Source: Nepenthes gracilis
Taxonomy: Eukaryota; Streptophyta; Magnoliopsida; Caryophyllales; Nepenthaceae
Reading direction: 5' to 3'
DNA: 64,000 bases
NCBI GenBank assembly: GCA_033239525.1
Contig: BSYO01000036.1
Coordinates: 6,408,126-6,472,125, forward strand
A program made the position numbers and the translations under genes. The notes beneath the pieces are model-generated. The model did no database searches. It was not told where the DNA came from and worked only from the letters and a program-made list of their open reading frames with translations. Positions within the stretch are counted from its first letter, which is position 1. Every line of letters begins with the position of its first letter. Below are positions 1 to 11,479 of the stretch, piece after piece.

Positions 1-142
1 TATGGAAAATCCAGAAAATTTACCCTCAAACATCATATTTATAACATTTAGCAAAGAATAACAGAGGGAGAAGTTAAAAAAAAAAAAAGGGGAAAGAAAG
101 TAAAGCTTGAAGAGAGAAAAATCAAGGATTGGCTTATTCTGC

Positions 143-394
143 TTATCTGTTGTGCAGTGGGTTTGGACCAGTGTGGATTTTCCTCTTCTGATCATCAAAA
201 ATCTCTTCATTTTTCCCTGCATTTCTTCTGAAGAAATCATGCCTTCTGACATGATTAAGCTTAGTAGAAGACGACCCAGTTCTTAATTTCTTGAATCTGC
301 CATGCCCATCTGCAAAACTTGGAGTCTCTGATGGAAAAAGCATAAGCAGAAGAAGAAACAAACAAACCACCTGTTGTTTCCTAAGCATAGCCAT
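143..394 (-). CDS. CLE: CLE-family signalling peptide precursor (CLE16/17-like)
   Basis: This intact, intronless 83-codon frame has the layout of a CLE precursor. Residues 1-28 form a secretory signal peptide: a basic start, a leucine-rich core at about 9-20, and a plausible cut after Ser-Phe-Ala. A variable, basic middle follows. The CLE motif is residues 71-82 (RKIHTGPNPLHN, bases 149-184), followed by one Arg and the stop. The family's conserved Gly, both Pro, Asn and the Leu-His-Asn end are all present. HTGPNPLHN is the form I recall for Arabidopsis CLE16 and CLE17, so this subgroup is the best guess. Such 12-13 residue peptides are processed, secreted and sensed by leucine-rich-repeat receptor kinases that control meristem, root or vascular development. 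The ATG at 394 was chosen because it opens the signal peptide; a Met at residue 3 is an alternative. Receptor and expression site cannot be read from sequence. Confidence 0.92.
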   Translation of the reverse strand: MAMLRKQQVVCLFLLLLMLFPSETPSFADGHGRFKKLRTGSSSTKLNHVRRHDFFRRNAGKNEEIFDDQKRKIHTGPNPLHNR

Positions 395-735
395 CTCTGT
401 TATTTTCCTTAGAATATGAGAAGACGACCTCGCTTCCTCTGTTTTCCTTCTGCTTCCTCTCTTCTGAGTAGTAGTTGTTTTACTATGCTGTTGATGTTGT
501 TACCGTAATTAAGAGGGCACCTCTCTTTGTTTTGTTTTGAATTGCTTTATATGCGATAGAAGCTTTGGTTCTGGAGAGAGGACACTCAAAATGGGGTGTC
601 AGTGTGCATAGGGCTTGCTGCTTCATTTCTAGTGTATATTTTGGTGAAGAGGCTTTTATTGGGAACCTTCCTTCTCTAATGATTTCAGAGCCCACATTTT
701 TGCTACAAATTCTACACAAAGCCAGAGAAGAGAGA

Positions 736-748
736 GGGGGGGGGGGGG
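736..748. repeat. 13-base G run in the presumed CLE leader
   Basis: Thirteen consecutive G on the plus strand (C on the transcribed minus strand) follow a GA-rich stretch. If the TATA box at 796-803 is used, this run lies near the 5' end of the CLE transcript. It is also a likely spot for sequencing length error. Confidence 0.7.
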
Positions 749-795
749 ATTTTAATTTGCTAAATTGAAAGCTGAGTAGTGTCCTGTGGACTCAC

Positions 796-803
796 TTTTT
801 ATA
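796..803 (-). promoter_or_regulatory. Candidate TATA box of the CLE gene
   Basis: On the minus strand this reads TATAAAAA, about 400 bases upstream of the CLE start codon. The leader between them is rich in CT/GA tracts, as in many plant leaders. A second TATA-like stretch lies at 811-820. No transcription start can be read directly, so this is a position-based guess. Confidence 0.35.
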
Positions 804-1633
804 TCTACACTATTTTATATGGGTTGGATTAAGTCAACTGGGTGAATGCACATGATGGATCTACTCGACTTGGTGGTTGGTCAAATATAGTTTTCTCCAT
901 TGCTTGTGCAGTAGAAATTTACTAACCATCTTATTTCTCTTAAATTTCTTATATTTATGTGAAATATTTATATTATTTTAGAACAATAAGAAGATATAAA
1001 AAGAAAAAAATAAAAATAGTAAGAGTAAAAAGGGAAGAGAAAAAACTCATCGAAAGTCTTCCAAATCATTGATAATTTATATTTCCCAACCAAGAACATG
1101 AATTTTTCTACGTATTCTTAAATATATTTATTTTTAATTATTTTTTTATTCTAACATGTTTCATAATATTATTATTTAATATAATATTTTATATATTTAT
1201 TTATATTAATAATACATATAAATTATAATTGTCATGTCAACTAATATTATCTCAAAGTTCTCCATAAAGTATTTACAAAATATTCCTCATTTACTTTATG
1301 ATGATTTTATTTGTTATGGAGGGGGTTTATGTTGTGGTTTATAATTAAAAAGGTGTCTTGGGTCTTGGGTCTTGGGTCAATGGCTTGTTATATAAGAGAA
1401 TGTCTCCATATTTATGAGGAAGTCATGGCATTAATGGTATAACCGGTGTAAGGAACACTACCCTAATGATTCACCTTTATTCACTGAAAAAGTTGCTCAA
1501 AATCTGGTTTTTGGGGAAGAAATTAGGGCTACTTTAAGTGGGTGCCTGGATTCCCAATTGGTGGGTGGACAATCAATTTCTTCTAAAATAAAATTAATAA
1601 TTTATATATAGGATGAAAAGAGGTGATGAACCC
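804..1633. other. AT-rich spacer, no gene seen
   Basis: Upstream region of the CLE gene. It is AT-rich with no convincing reading frame on either strand. A short repeat of TCTTGGG (about three copies) lies near 1356-1378. Confidence 0.6.
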
Positions 1634-1815
1634 TCCATTTTTTAAAGAGTAAAGGGATTATATTTTAAATATAAATTATCTATTTTTAAATAAATAATTA
1701 TAATTTAATAACTAATTTTTTTAATTTTTTTTAAAAAATTAAATTATAACAATTTATTTAAAAATAAATTGCCTAAATTTAAAGAATAATTTTATCTATT
1801 TCTTAAAAAATTGGA
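1634..1815. mobile_element. Fold-back MITE-like element
   Basis: The two halves are imperfect inverted copies of each other over almost their whole length. The left end reads CTCCATTTTTTAAAG and the right end is the reverse complement of CTCCAATTTTTTAAG. The inner arms (about 1676-1710 and 1737-1771) match over roughly 30 bases with few differences. There is no coding capacity. Size and symmetry fit a non-autonomous DNA transposon. No clear target duplication is visible, so the superfamily is unknown. Confidence 0.6.
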
Positions 1816-3610
1816 GCCCCCTTGTTTTAAGATAAAAAAGGGTTGCTGTTATAGATAAATTTGGATTTTTGAAAACATATTAATGAGTTTATGAATTAAA
1901 CTATGAGGTAAAAGCTAATTTACGTTAGAATGGGTTTACCGAAGCTACTCGAAATCAAATGATTTGGATTTCAAACAAATCGAACCAATGAGCTTCCATA
2001 TGCTTATAATCCATCAATAATTCGAATTGTTTTTATTGGAAAAGAAACTCATATTTCTCATAAATTTAAATTTAAAATAACATTTACAAAAGATAAAGTA
2101 ATATATATATCACCTTAAAATAGTAGATTAAATACAATATAAAATTGATACATTAATAAGGGAGAAAATATATATTTTTTTGTTTACCCTTTATAAAATT
2201 GTTTCAAATTTTATATTCATGATAAATGTGTTTTTTTTAAAAAAAATAATAAAAGAAATTACATTGTAGATGATGAGTTGTAAGAATAATATTTCTCTAA
2301 AATAATAACGAATTATGCATATAAAATCATTACCCTTTTAGGTCAAGCAAGGTGCTCCTCAAATCCAAATACTGCATATTTTCAGGTCTCCAAACCACTA
2401 AATCTATAATCCCTTTTATATTTATCCATAAATCTAATAGTTTTAGATTTTATTTTTTGGATGCAATGATAATAACAAAGTCTTAAATTTTAATATATTT
2501 AGTAAGTTATAAGATTTACTTTTATAATTTTACTCGTTTTCCTCCTTTTGATCTATAATAACCATTACGCTTGGTATATATTTGCATATGAGCTAATTTT
2601 TCTTTTTTTTTTTTCAATGCTACTACAATTTTAGTGTAAATTAAAAATTGGTGCAATGTTGTCAAAGTGAGACATGAAGAGGCAGAAGTGGTGAGGTGCA
2701 AACGTATGTGGAAGATGATGAGCTTTCTTTGCTAGAAATGATGGTGTTTTTTGTTTACTTTTTCCAATTTGATATGTGAAAGTCTTAGATTCTTACACAT
2801 ACATTTGACTATCTAACCTTAGCCAACACTAACTAGTGCCTAAATTAAGAGAAAATCATTTTCTTACAAATTGTACACTAAATTTTAATTTATAGTTAAT
2901 ATTTAAAATTGATCTATATATATAAATAATTAAATTTTAACAGAAATAAAAGATGAAATATCTATCAATGAGAAAAAAATACTCATTTTCCAAATCTATC
3001 TAAAATACATAAAGGAAAGAGAAAAATAATTATTCTTTCAACAAATAGTTTTCTATTTTTTGGTTAGCTAATATGACAATGATCATGTTATATTTTCTGT
3101 ATAATTGACAGATTTTTTTGGCCCTCAATCTTATACTATCAGATAACTAACAATACTCTAATTAATATCATATCATTTTCTTATAGATTTATAATCTTTT
3201 AAAAGGTAGCGGGATTCTCTTTAATTCTGCTAAAACTTATCCATCTATATCATAATTTTATTTTTATCATATATAAAAGAATAATGTAAAGGTTATATTA
3301 GATAGATATGTTCCAATATCTTATGACTTTATCATCCATTATTTTCCTGTTAGGGAGCACAAATTTCACCATTATAGGCATATGTAGTCGCCATTTCTTC
3401 TCTCTCTCTCTCTCTCAAATGCGATGGCCCACCTCTCTCTCATCGGTGCTAAAGAAAGTGATGCTGACCATGGAGTGGCAAACAGAGATAGATTAAATTG
3501 CAGAAAAAGCAAAATATCAAATCCTAAAAATGGCCATAGTCATTATGACAACGCATGGCATCATTAGAGCAAACAATATAGTTTGCCCTTCAAGCAATTA
3601 CCTTGTGGCC

Positions 3611-3615
<5 letters not shown>

Positions 3616-3655
<40 letters not shown>
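3616..3655. repeat. (AT)20 microsatellite
   Basis: Forty bases of uninterrupted AT dinucleotide in non-coding spacer. Confidence 0.95.
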
Positions 3656-3657
<2 letters not shown>

Positions 3658-4896
3658 TATTTTTTAAAGTTTTATTATGATTTTGATTTTAAATTAAATT
3701 ATATCTAAGCTAAATTAATCCTATTTTAAGTTATATATCAGTATGTATGGAATGCCTAAGAATCTAAATCAATCCCTTTTTTTTATAATTATGTAAGATT
3801 GTCGTGAGATAAAGGTTAATAACAGAATTAGAAAAATAAAAAAAATTGAATATTGCTTTTATGGCAATGAAGTAAATTAATTTTGATTTTAAAAGATATT
3901 AAATTAAATCGTGTTAAATAATAAAAATAAATTTATATATTTAATTTATATAATAAAATATAAGACTTTAAAATTATTATTTTATTCACCCTTTATCCTC
4001 TCCTATATCTTTTTTTTTTATTTGTTTAAATTTATGGGGCTTAGAATAATTGGGAAATCAAAAGCGGTAGCTACGTGAAATTTCTCATTATTGCCGTCAT
4101 TAGCTGCTGTGTTATTGGTTAGAACAACTTTTAGAAACTATTTGAAAGGAAAACAAAACCACTAACTCCATCAACCATATTTTTCTTCCATTTAAAACAA
4201 TATAAATCAAACATACACATTATATAATTAATTTTATATAAAAACTCTTCATAATTAAAGAAAAAATTACAGTAACCTATATTTAAAGATGCTTTAACTA
4301 TAATAAAAATCAGTTAAAATAATCCCCATTAAGCCAAAAATATTCACAACAACATGTTTGAAAAAATAATCGATATAATAAATAATTAAATAGTAATACA
4401 TTTATAACCTCGAACACTGTACCTAATATGGGCAAAGTATATAATACAAATAGAAACTCAAAGGGATATTTAAAATATTTTCTTTTTCTTCTCTTATTTC
4501 TTTTATGTTGCGGTGTTATTGTATTTAATTAATATCTCGTGTTAACCCTAAAAATTAAAGGAGGATATATATTTGTTTTCACGTGAGCTACTTAAGAGAC
4601 TTTCATGTAACTCAAATGTGGCCAACTTTTAAAACTCTTTCCAATCATGCAACTTAAGCCATTATCTCACAAATTCTGCTTGGAATCCCTCCACTGCATC
4701 AAAAAATTGCACAAACATTAAGCAAAATATCATATACACCCTTTCCCAAATTTCGTTCAAATGAATTCGGTGCAAATATCGTGTGAAGCCTTCTATCATT
4801 AACCCAAATAGAAAACATGTATAATTGATGTGAGAGTAACAAGCAAATAATTCAAAACCCAACAATTTTTTTATGAGATACATATTTCTGTTTATC

Positions 4897-4940
4897 AAAA
4901 AAAAAAAAAAAAAAAGCCAAAAAAAAAAAAAAAAAAAAAA
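4897..4940. repeat. Two adjacent poly-A tracts
   Basis: Nineteen A, then GCC, then 22 A. Such a tract can be the tail of a retroposon inserted on the plus strand, but nothing upstream is recognisable as a SINE, LINE or processed gene copy. Confidence 0.85.
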
Positions 4941-6079
4941 GTGCACCTTCACCTTTTGAGTTTATAAAAAGGTAAAAAGAGGACTAAAGAACAATAATGA
5001 AACCAAACAATAAAATGCTTAGTTGTTATAGATTGGACAGGAGCACTAATTATGTGATCTGCAGTCTAGACTAAAGTCCAACTTAATGTGGTCACTTTGC
5101 TAGCAGAATGATTTTAATAGGTGTCATCATATACACATAGACAAAATTATATAAAAAAGTTAAAGATATATATATATATATATATACACACTTTTGTAGG
5201 CTGCCTAGCACATATGGACATTTCTTGGTGTCCCAAAAATACATCAATAATGCTCAATTAGTTTCTCTAAATGGCTTTTGATTTGTTATTTTCTAACTTT
5301 TTCTGCTTAACCTATAACAATAGTGGTGTCTTAAAATCTAACAAAGTCGACTATATAAATTCGTCTTATTTATTCTGCTTTGTTAACTTCATCGCACTAT
5401 TGTTGCCAGAGTTGAGGTTTGTGCGTTACACTAAAGTCGAGTGACTCCCGTGCTCACCTTGAGGAGGAGCTTGGCTGACAATTTAGAGTAGAGGTGGTTA
5501 GCTGCAATCTTGCTACTCTTTGGGAAGATGGTCAAATTTTGTCCATTTGACCGCCAACTTTGATTATATTCTACTTTTTCATTTTTATTGTCGAGTTTAG
5601 CTAAATTTTTATTAGTTTGAGGATTGAATAACAAATTACAAAAAAAGTCATAAACCTCTAATCTATTATTTTGGTTTATGGAGTGTAAAATTTAGATCAT
5701 GATATTCAAAAACCTAATAAAGAATCTCTCAGATCAAATTCGAATTAACAGCATGCATCAATAATAAATTGTCGTATAATATTTCAACTACAAAAGAAGA
5801 TTATCTTTATGTTAAAAAATATTCCATATAATAAGAAATATAATTTATTAATTTTTTGAGTTTGGATTAAATAATACGGTAATATATAATTAGTTTAGAT
5901 ATATTAATTATTTATAATTAATTAAAGAGAAATTATCTAAAATGATATATCTATTAAAAACATAACATTTGATAAAAATAAATGTTTTGATGATTTGATA
6001 AAGATCCTCTCTCTATCTACAAAAGACCATTTATATCAATTATTTTGAGATACATAAAAATTGTGAAAAATTCTTTACA

Positions 6080-6890
6080 TGTAATGCTCGATATTTTTTA
6101 TTTATAATTTGTGACATTATTAATATATATTGGATTGATTTAAAAAATAATTATATAATAAAACTTTTAAAAAAATCAAATTAGGAAATTAGGCAAGCGC
6201 CAAATGTGTGCCTTTAGCGCACTTATGCGTGTTTTGGGTAGACTAAGTAATGCTTAAGGTGCGTCTATTGCAAAACTCATATACGGATTGAATAAAATAT
6301 TGACACCTAAATCTCACATGATGTGATACTTGTGCATAGATGAGGAGAATAGAAGACACCAAATGTGCACCTATCTGATATTTATGTGCCGATTATATTA
6401 TATAAGATTACTTGTGTATTGTTTCGGTTATTTTGTAGGAAAAAGGAAAGAGAAGAGAGAGAAAAAGAAGAGGAGAGAGTAGGAGGAAAGAGATTTCAAA
6501 GTTTTTTAAAGTCAAATATGTTAGATAAGAGATTTGAGGTAAGTATTTTAAACCCCTTTAATCTATTTTAGAATCATTTGATTTTAGCTTATATTTTTTA
6601 TTTTAATATACATACATATTATCTTTTACCTTCATTATTTAAAATATTATACACCCATATATTTTTCATCAAATATTTTAGAATTTTATTAGATTTTGTT
6701 CAAAGTTTGAAAGTTTTATTTATTTATTTATAGAATAAGTAAATATTTTAAAGTATTATGTTAGCAAGATAGGAATATTTATAAAATAAAAGTTATAAAA
6801 CTTGTATATTTGGTCTTACATGTGATAGTCAATACATATATTTGGATCAGACTTTATTTTAATGTTTGATATGAGTTTATATTTTCTTTT
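6080..6890 (+). mobile_element. Left LTR piece of the outer chromovirus
   Basis: Begins TGTAATGCTCG, the typical start of a Tekay/Del-type LTR. It aligns in order with the LTR starting at 44636: shared GCGCACTTATGCG-like block, TATA region near 6405, purine-rich leader (6437-6500), a consensus splice-donor-like GAG|GTAAGTAT at 6536-6543, and a downstream block around 6780-6890. The copies are in the same orientation about 38.5 kb apart, which suggests they flank one element now filled with insertions. The match fades after about 6890, so the right edge is approximate. Confidence 0.65.
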
Positions 6891-8198
6891 AATGGTAGAA
6901 AGTTTTATTACGAACCCATATCAAAATAAAACTAAATAATAAATAATTAATCCCAAATAATAAATAAATAAATATCAAATCAAGTGTAATATATATGAAC
7001 ATACCATAAAAATTGAATATCAAATAATCATAAACAGATAGATCCAAAAACCCATCATAAGATTTCATTGGATAATCGTCCGAACCACACAACCATGACC
7101 AACTTCAAACAGTTGTAAGGAAGAGACAAATCTATATACATATACATATATGCATCTATCAAATATACAGATCTAACTGACAAATACATATCCAAGGCCA
7201 CATCAGGCCAGTCTAAGTATCCAAAAATACAATCCAATATATAGCCCGAACCGATCTAACAATAACAGAACATATATGATATTTATCAAAATATATGATA
7301 CTACATCAGATTTTATCCAACTCTTAAAAGCATTTAAACCTTCTAATTTGAATGGATAAAATAGAAAATATGAACCTAAAATTTAGCAAGTATTGGACAC
7401 ATATAATAAACAAATACGTCAACAAATTAGAGGGAGTGTCTATAATCAGATATAAAAAATGAATAACAGATACAAATCTAATATTTAAAAGCAAATAACA
7501 AATACGAATCTAATGTCAGAAAATAGATAAATATACAAATTCAAATCAGAAAACAGATAACAAATACAAATCCAAATCGTCGATATTAAAAGTCAAATTA
7601 TTAAATCTGAATTATAATATAAAATTAGAAAGTTGATAGTAGTCTCGTGCTTAAATAGTATATTTGATCAAAACAAATATCGGTTTAAAAAATAGTCATC
7701 TTAGGACATGTATATAGAACAAAGGTGATATGGAGTATAATTAGTTAGCCAGAATTAGATAAACAAATAATAGAATCCGAATCAAAATCAAATAATCAAA
7801 ATCAGGGTATGAAACAAAACTATAGAAATAGAATCAAATAAATTTCAGAATAAAATCGCACATCAGATGTACAAAACATATCAAATCTTATTTGCAGGAA
7901 AAATTGGCGAATATCAAATCAGAGTCCAAATTAGAATCCTAATATAAATTCATGCAGAAATATAAAGTACGTATAAAATCATATTACTAAAAGTTTTAAA
8001 AACTAATTTGAAAAAGGATTATACATACTTTCGATAATCTTGAGTCAAAGCAAATACAATTTAGGCTAGCATGCTGGCTATCTATATACATTATCTCTTA
8101 TAGATATGAAACGAGCTTACTATATTTTACCATCCGTAATATTTGGTGCAATTCTTCAATTTATTAAATATATTAGAATATTCGAATATATTAAATAC
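6891..8198. other. AT-rich decayed DNA, probably LTR-derived
   Basis: No coding sequence. Read on the minus strand, phrases near 7380-7400 resemble a block found in the 3' parts of chromovirus LTRs elsewhere in the window, so this may be an inverted LTR remnant. The assignment is weak. Confidence 0.3.
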
Positions 8199-8454
8199 TA
8201 TAAAGTTGAGTCTTTAAATTATAATCATGATTAATTAAGTTAATATAATTAATATAATATTTTGAATCTCCATTTGATTTATTTTAGATAAAAAAATTAT
8301 TATTTCGAGTAATTTAGAGATGATAATATATATATATATATATTGTAAAAATTTTAAGAATATTCGGATCAATTGGGTTGGCGCTCGAGGCGCATCGATA
8401 TTTGAACTTGAGTACCAATTGGATTATAAAAAGTAGGGTAAAGAAAAATAATAA

Positions 8455-8518
<64 letters not shown>

Positions 8519-8541
8519 TAATAATAATAATAATAATAATA
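8455..8541. repeat. (AAT)n microsatellite inside an LTR
   Basis: Nearly pure AAT/TAA triplets, interrupted once by AAA. A TAA array sits at the homologous place in the related LTR at 17758-17841. Confidence 0.95.
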
Positions 8542-9344
8542 GGGGAGAAGGCGGCATGCGGTAGAAGGAAAAAGAAAGAAAGAAAGAAAGAAAAAAGAAA
8601 GGAAAAAAAGAAAGAGAATGGGAAAGCGGCCTGAGGAGTTGCAGCGATGCTGGTTAAAGGAAATCAATGCCTAAAAATGGAAGCCTGACGAAACCTCTCT
8701 ATGATCTACCCTCTAATATTCGCAGTGGCATGGGTGGAGGATAAAAATCACAAGCCGGATAGAGGAGCCGCCGTTGTTGCCGAAGGAAATAGGTGAAATC
8801 GAGGCAAGTAAATCTTTCATTTCTTTTTTTATATCGATTTTGTATTTGCATGTGCTAATTTTGAAAAAAATCGATCGAATCGTGAAATGGATAAATGGGA
8901 GAAGCAAGGGAAGGGGAGATGTCGACAACATTTGCCTATACTAATGTTGCCACCATTGCTAGAGTTATCGTAGTTGCAGAGTTGCCACTGACGTGGCTAG
9001 AGTTGTCATCCATGCTGGAATTGCCGTTGGTGAAAGGGAAATCTAAAGGGCAGAATAGAGGAACGAAACAATAGGAGAGAGAAAGAGGAAGAGAGAGAAT
9101 GGGCGCTCACGAATAGGAGAAAGAAGCGTGCAGTTCGGATACCTTGGAGCATTCTTTTGGTAAACATACTTGGAATAATGTCAAGGCAAGTATCCTCTTA
9201 CCCTATCTCTAATTTATTTTAATATCTAATATGTTATATATGCATAGTTTATATTAGTTTATTGTATGAATAATAGGCGAGTTTGAGACCCAGCTGATTC
9301 GGTGCATGTGTGAGTCCATGGCGATTTGAGGCACTACTATGTCA

Positions 9345-9770
9345 ATGTATGATATGATTGAAAGTTACAAGCCTAAAATGTATGCATTATTAGAAATAAG
9401 ATGATCGAGAATTTTAGACCTAAAATATAACCGAATTGATAGCCAATGATAAAAAAAGGTTGAAAATTATAAGTTTAAAATGTAATCAAGTTGATAGCTA
9501 ATATTATAAAATAATTCGAGCTATAAGTCTAAAATATAGATGGGTTGATAGCTAATGATATGAAATGGTTAAAAGTTACAGACTTAAAATGTGGTTGAGT
9601 TGATAGCCAATAATATGAAATGATCGAGAGTTGGAGGTTTGAAATATAGTTGGGCTGATAGCTAATGATATAAGATAGTTAAGAGTTGTAGGCCTAAAAT
9701 ATAATTGGGCTAATAGAGCCAATGATATGAGATAGCCTAAATTTGCCGTTCTAAAATGTAACCGTTATAA
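9345..9770 (+). repeat. Minisatellite of about 55 bp, roughly seven units
   Basis: A phrase of the form GTTGATAGCTAATGATATGA recurs at about 9432, 9490, 9543, 9598, 9652 and 9707, each followed by an AAGTTA..GCCTAAAATGTA-like phrase. Spacing is 53-58 bases. Units differ by substitutions and small indels, so the array is old. It lies in the downstream part of an LTR. Confidence 0.85.
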
Positions 9771-9964
9771 TATGCCAATTTAGATTATGTTCTCCATTGC
9801 CTCTATTTATGTGGGTATACCGTGACTTTTATTTACGTGGGTATGCTGGGGTATTTGATTATATGACGAGGTATCGGAGTATGATTTGTTATCCATTTGT
9901 ATCAGTTAAATAATACAATGAGATTCTGCTTTGGATGTGCTGGTGATTTGTCTCTTAATATTAA

Positions 9965-10160
9965 CAATTTAGGATTTGTATCTATAAAACCTAAGATCTT
10001 CCGTTCAAGCAAATCATAATTAAGTAAATAAAAATAAAATTGAGGTCAAAGGACACGAAAAAATTTAGATTGAAGAGTCCGACATCCGAAATTACTAAAC
10101 ATTGACATTAAAATATGTAGATTTGGAGGCTTCCATTGATCTAAGGATTTCAATAAAAAT
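9965..10160 (+). mobile_element. Head of another chromovirus-type LTR
   Basis: This stretch aligns with the LTR head at 24872-25010: an AATTGAGGTCAAAGGACACG-like block, then a GAAATTACTAAACATTGACATT-like block. It is probably the start of a second LTR nested in the 8253-14518 insertion. Its right end is not defined. Confidence 0.45.
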
Positions 10161-11159
10161 TAAAATTTATTATGTTGACTATGTTATAAATCCGAAAATC
10201 AGAGGTTCACCGCCAGACACAATGGTAACACGAAAAATTATCCAATGGACCTAATCAGCAATCAATCTAATCATAGTTAATAAAAGGATAACTCAACCAC
10301 CGAAATTTCAACCAATTATCAATCGAAGTGATTTTGGGATAACAAAATGATAGCATAGATACTAAATTTTCAATTAATAGCAACCAAATTAATTTTGGTT
10401 GACAAAATGGGTAAATCTGCTATCAAATTTTCACCTAATTAGTGACCGAATTTAGCTCAATTGATAAAGTATAGCACAAATTATATTAATTAAGCAAAAT
10501 TCAATATAATTCAACACACAAACACACACATGGTAGTCTTGTACTCAGCTGAAATTCTAAAAATTCAGCAAAAGGGTAGCAGCTGCACGAGTAGCAGAAG
10601 AGCAGCCTAATTTTCATCCAAATTTTGAATAATTCAATGAGGAATTCAGCTCACACTTGGATCAAGAATTTAATACACACATGGAAGCCTTCTAATTCAT
10701 CTAAATTTTCCAAAAATTCAGTAGGAATTTAGCTACATCAGCAGCCAAGGACAACAGCAACACGGAAGCCCCAATTTTTAACAAACTTTCCAATAATTCA
10801 ATGAGAAATTCAACACACACATGGCATCAGAGTCCCCACACACAGCAGCAGCATTATACTTAATCAAAATATCCAAGAAAATCAGCAACAAACACACACA
10901 CTCCCACGGCAACAAGAAAATCAGCAAGGTTCTGATTTCAGCACACCTCATCAAAAGGACTAAGGAAAGTTGGATAAATTCAACCCAATTTAATAGCCAC
11001 TTGGCAGCTTCCAAGGCCACCAAATAACATAGTGATTCAGAAAATTTAGGGGGATGAATTAGCCTAATTTTAGGGGACACTAAGCTAAAATCTGGAAAAC
11101 AGAAGGGTGTGCTGGCAGCAGCTCAATTTTTAGGAAATAATTCATTTAATTGGCCTCCA

Positions 11160-11345
11160 AATTATATGAGAGGTTACATGAGGGAAGAGAGGAAGAATAG
11201 AAGGGAAAGAACCAAAAGAAAAAGGAGGGGAAAACAAAAAGAAAAAGAAGGAAAACCGAGAGAGAGCAGCAGCTGAACCGGGAGGCAGAGGAGGATGAAC
11301 CAAATTAAGGGAAGCAACACTTAATTTTTGGCACGTGTATTTTAA
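11160..11345 (+). promoter_or_regulatory. TATA-like box and purine-rich leader of a nested LTR
   Basis: TTATATGA at about 11163 is followed by roughly 120 bases that are mostly A and G, then GGCACGTGTATT, which parallels the GGCAAGTGTACC motif after the leader of the LTR at 25.5 kb. This matches the promoter layout of the other plus-strand chromovirus LTRs here. A reading on the minus strand was considered and is less consistent. Confidence 0.35.
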
Positions 11346-11479
11346 TTTCCTCCTTCCATTGTTGTTGATTTTTGTAAATTCTCATTAAGTATTGTTGCTC
11401 CAATAGTTAGATTACTCATTTTTTTTATCATATTATCATTTTAACATGAAGTATATTCGGTTGAGATGCTAAGCCAAAA

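Larger units (their letters stand above)
1816..6079. other. AT-rich intergenic region, no gene recognised
   Basis: Long AT-rich spacer with many stops in all frames. Short open frames near 3308, 4662 and 5431 have no recognisable domain and are treated as chance. Simple repeats occur at 3399-3416 (TC), 3616-3655 (AT), 4897-4940 (A) and about 5165-5187 (AT). Confidence 0.6.

Noticed and set aside
4662..4952. Minus-strand frame of 96 codons with a poly-Phe start.
   Set aside because: The start is a reading of the poly-A tracts and the rest has no recognisable domain.
8314..8667. Long open frames on the minus strand over the AAT arrays (also at 17643-18006).
   Set aside because: They are only poly-Ile, poly-Tyr or poly-Leu readings of the triplet microsatellite.
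9345..9770. Regularly spaced repeats as a possible CRISPR array.
   Set aside because: Units are directly adjacent and degenerate with no unique spacers, and the context is a plant LTR.
10778..11080. Overlapping frames on both strands (100 and 68 codons).
   Set aside because: They lie in the U3 part of a nested LTR, both strands are open, and neither shows a domain.
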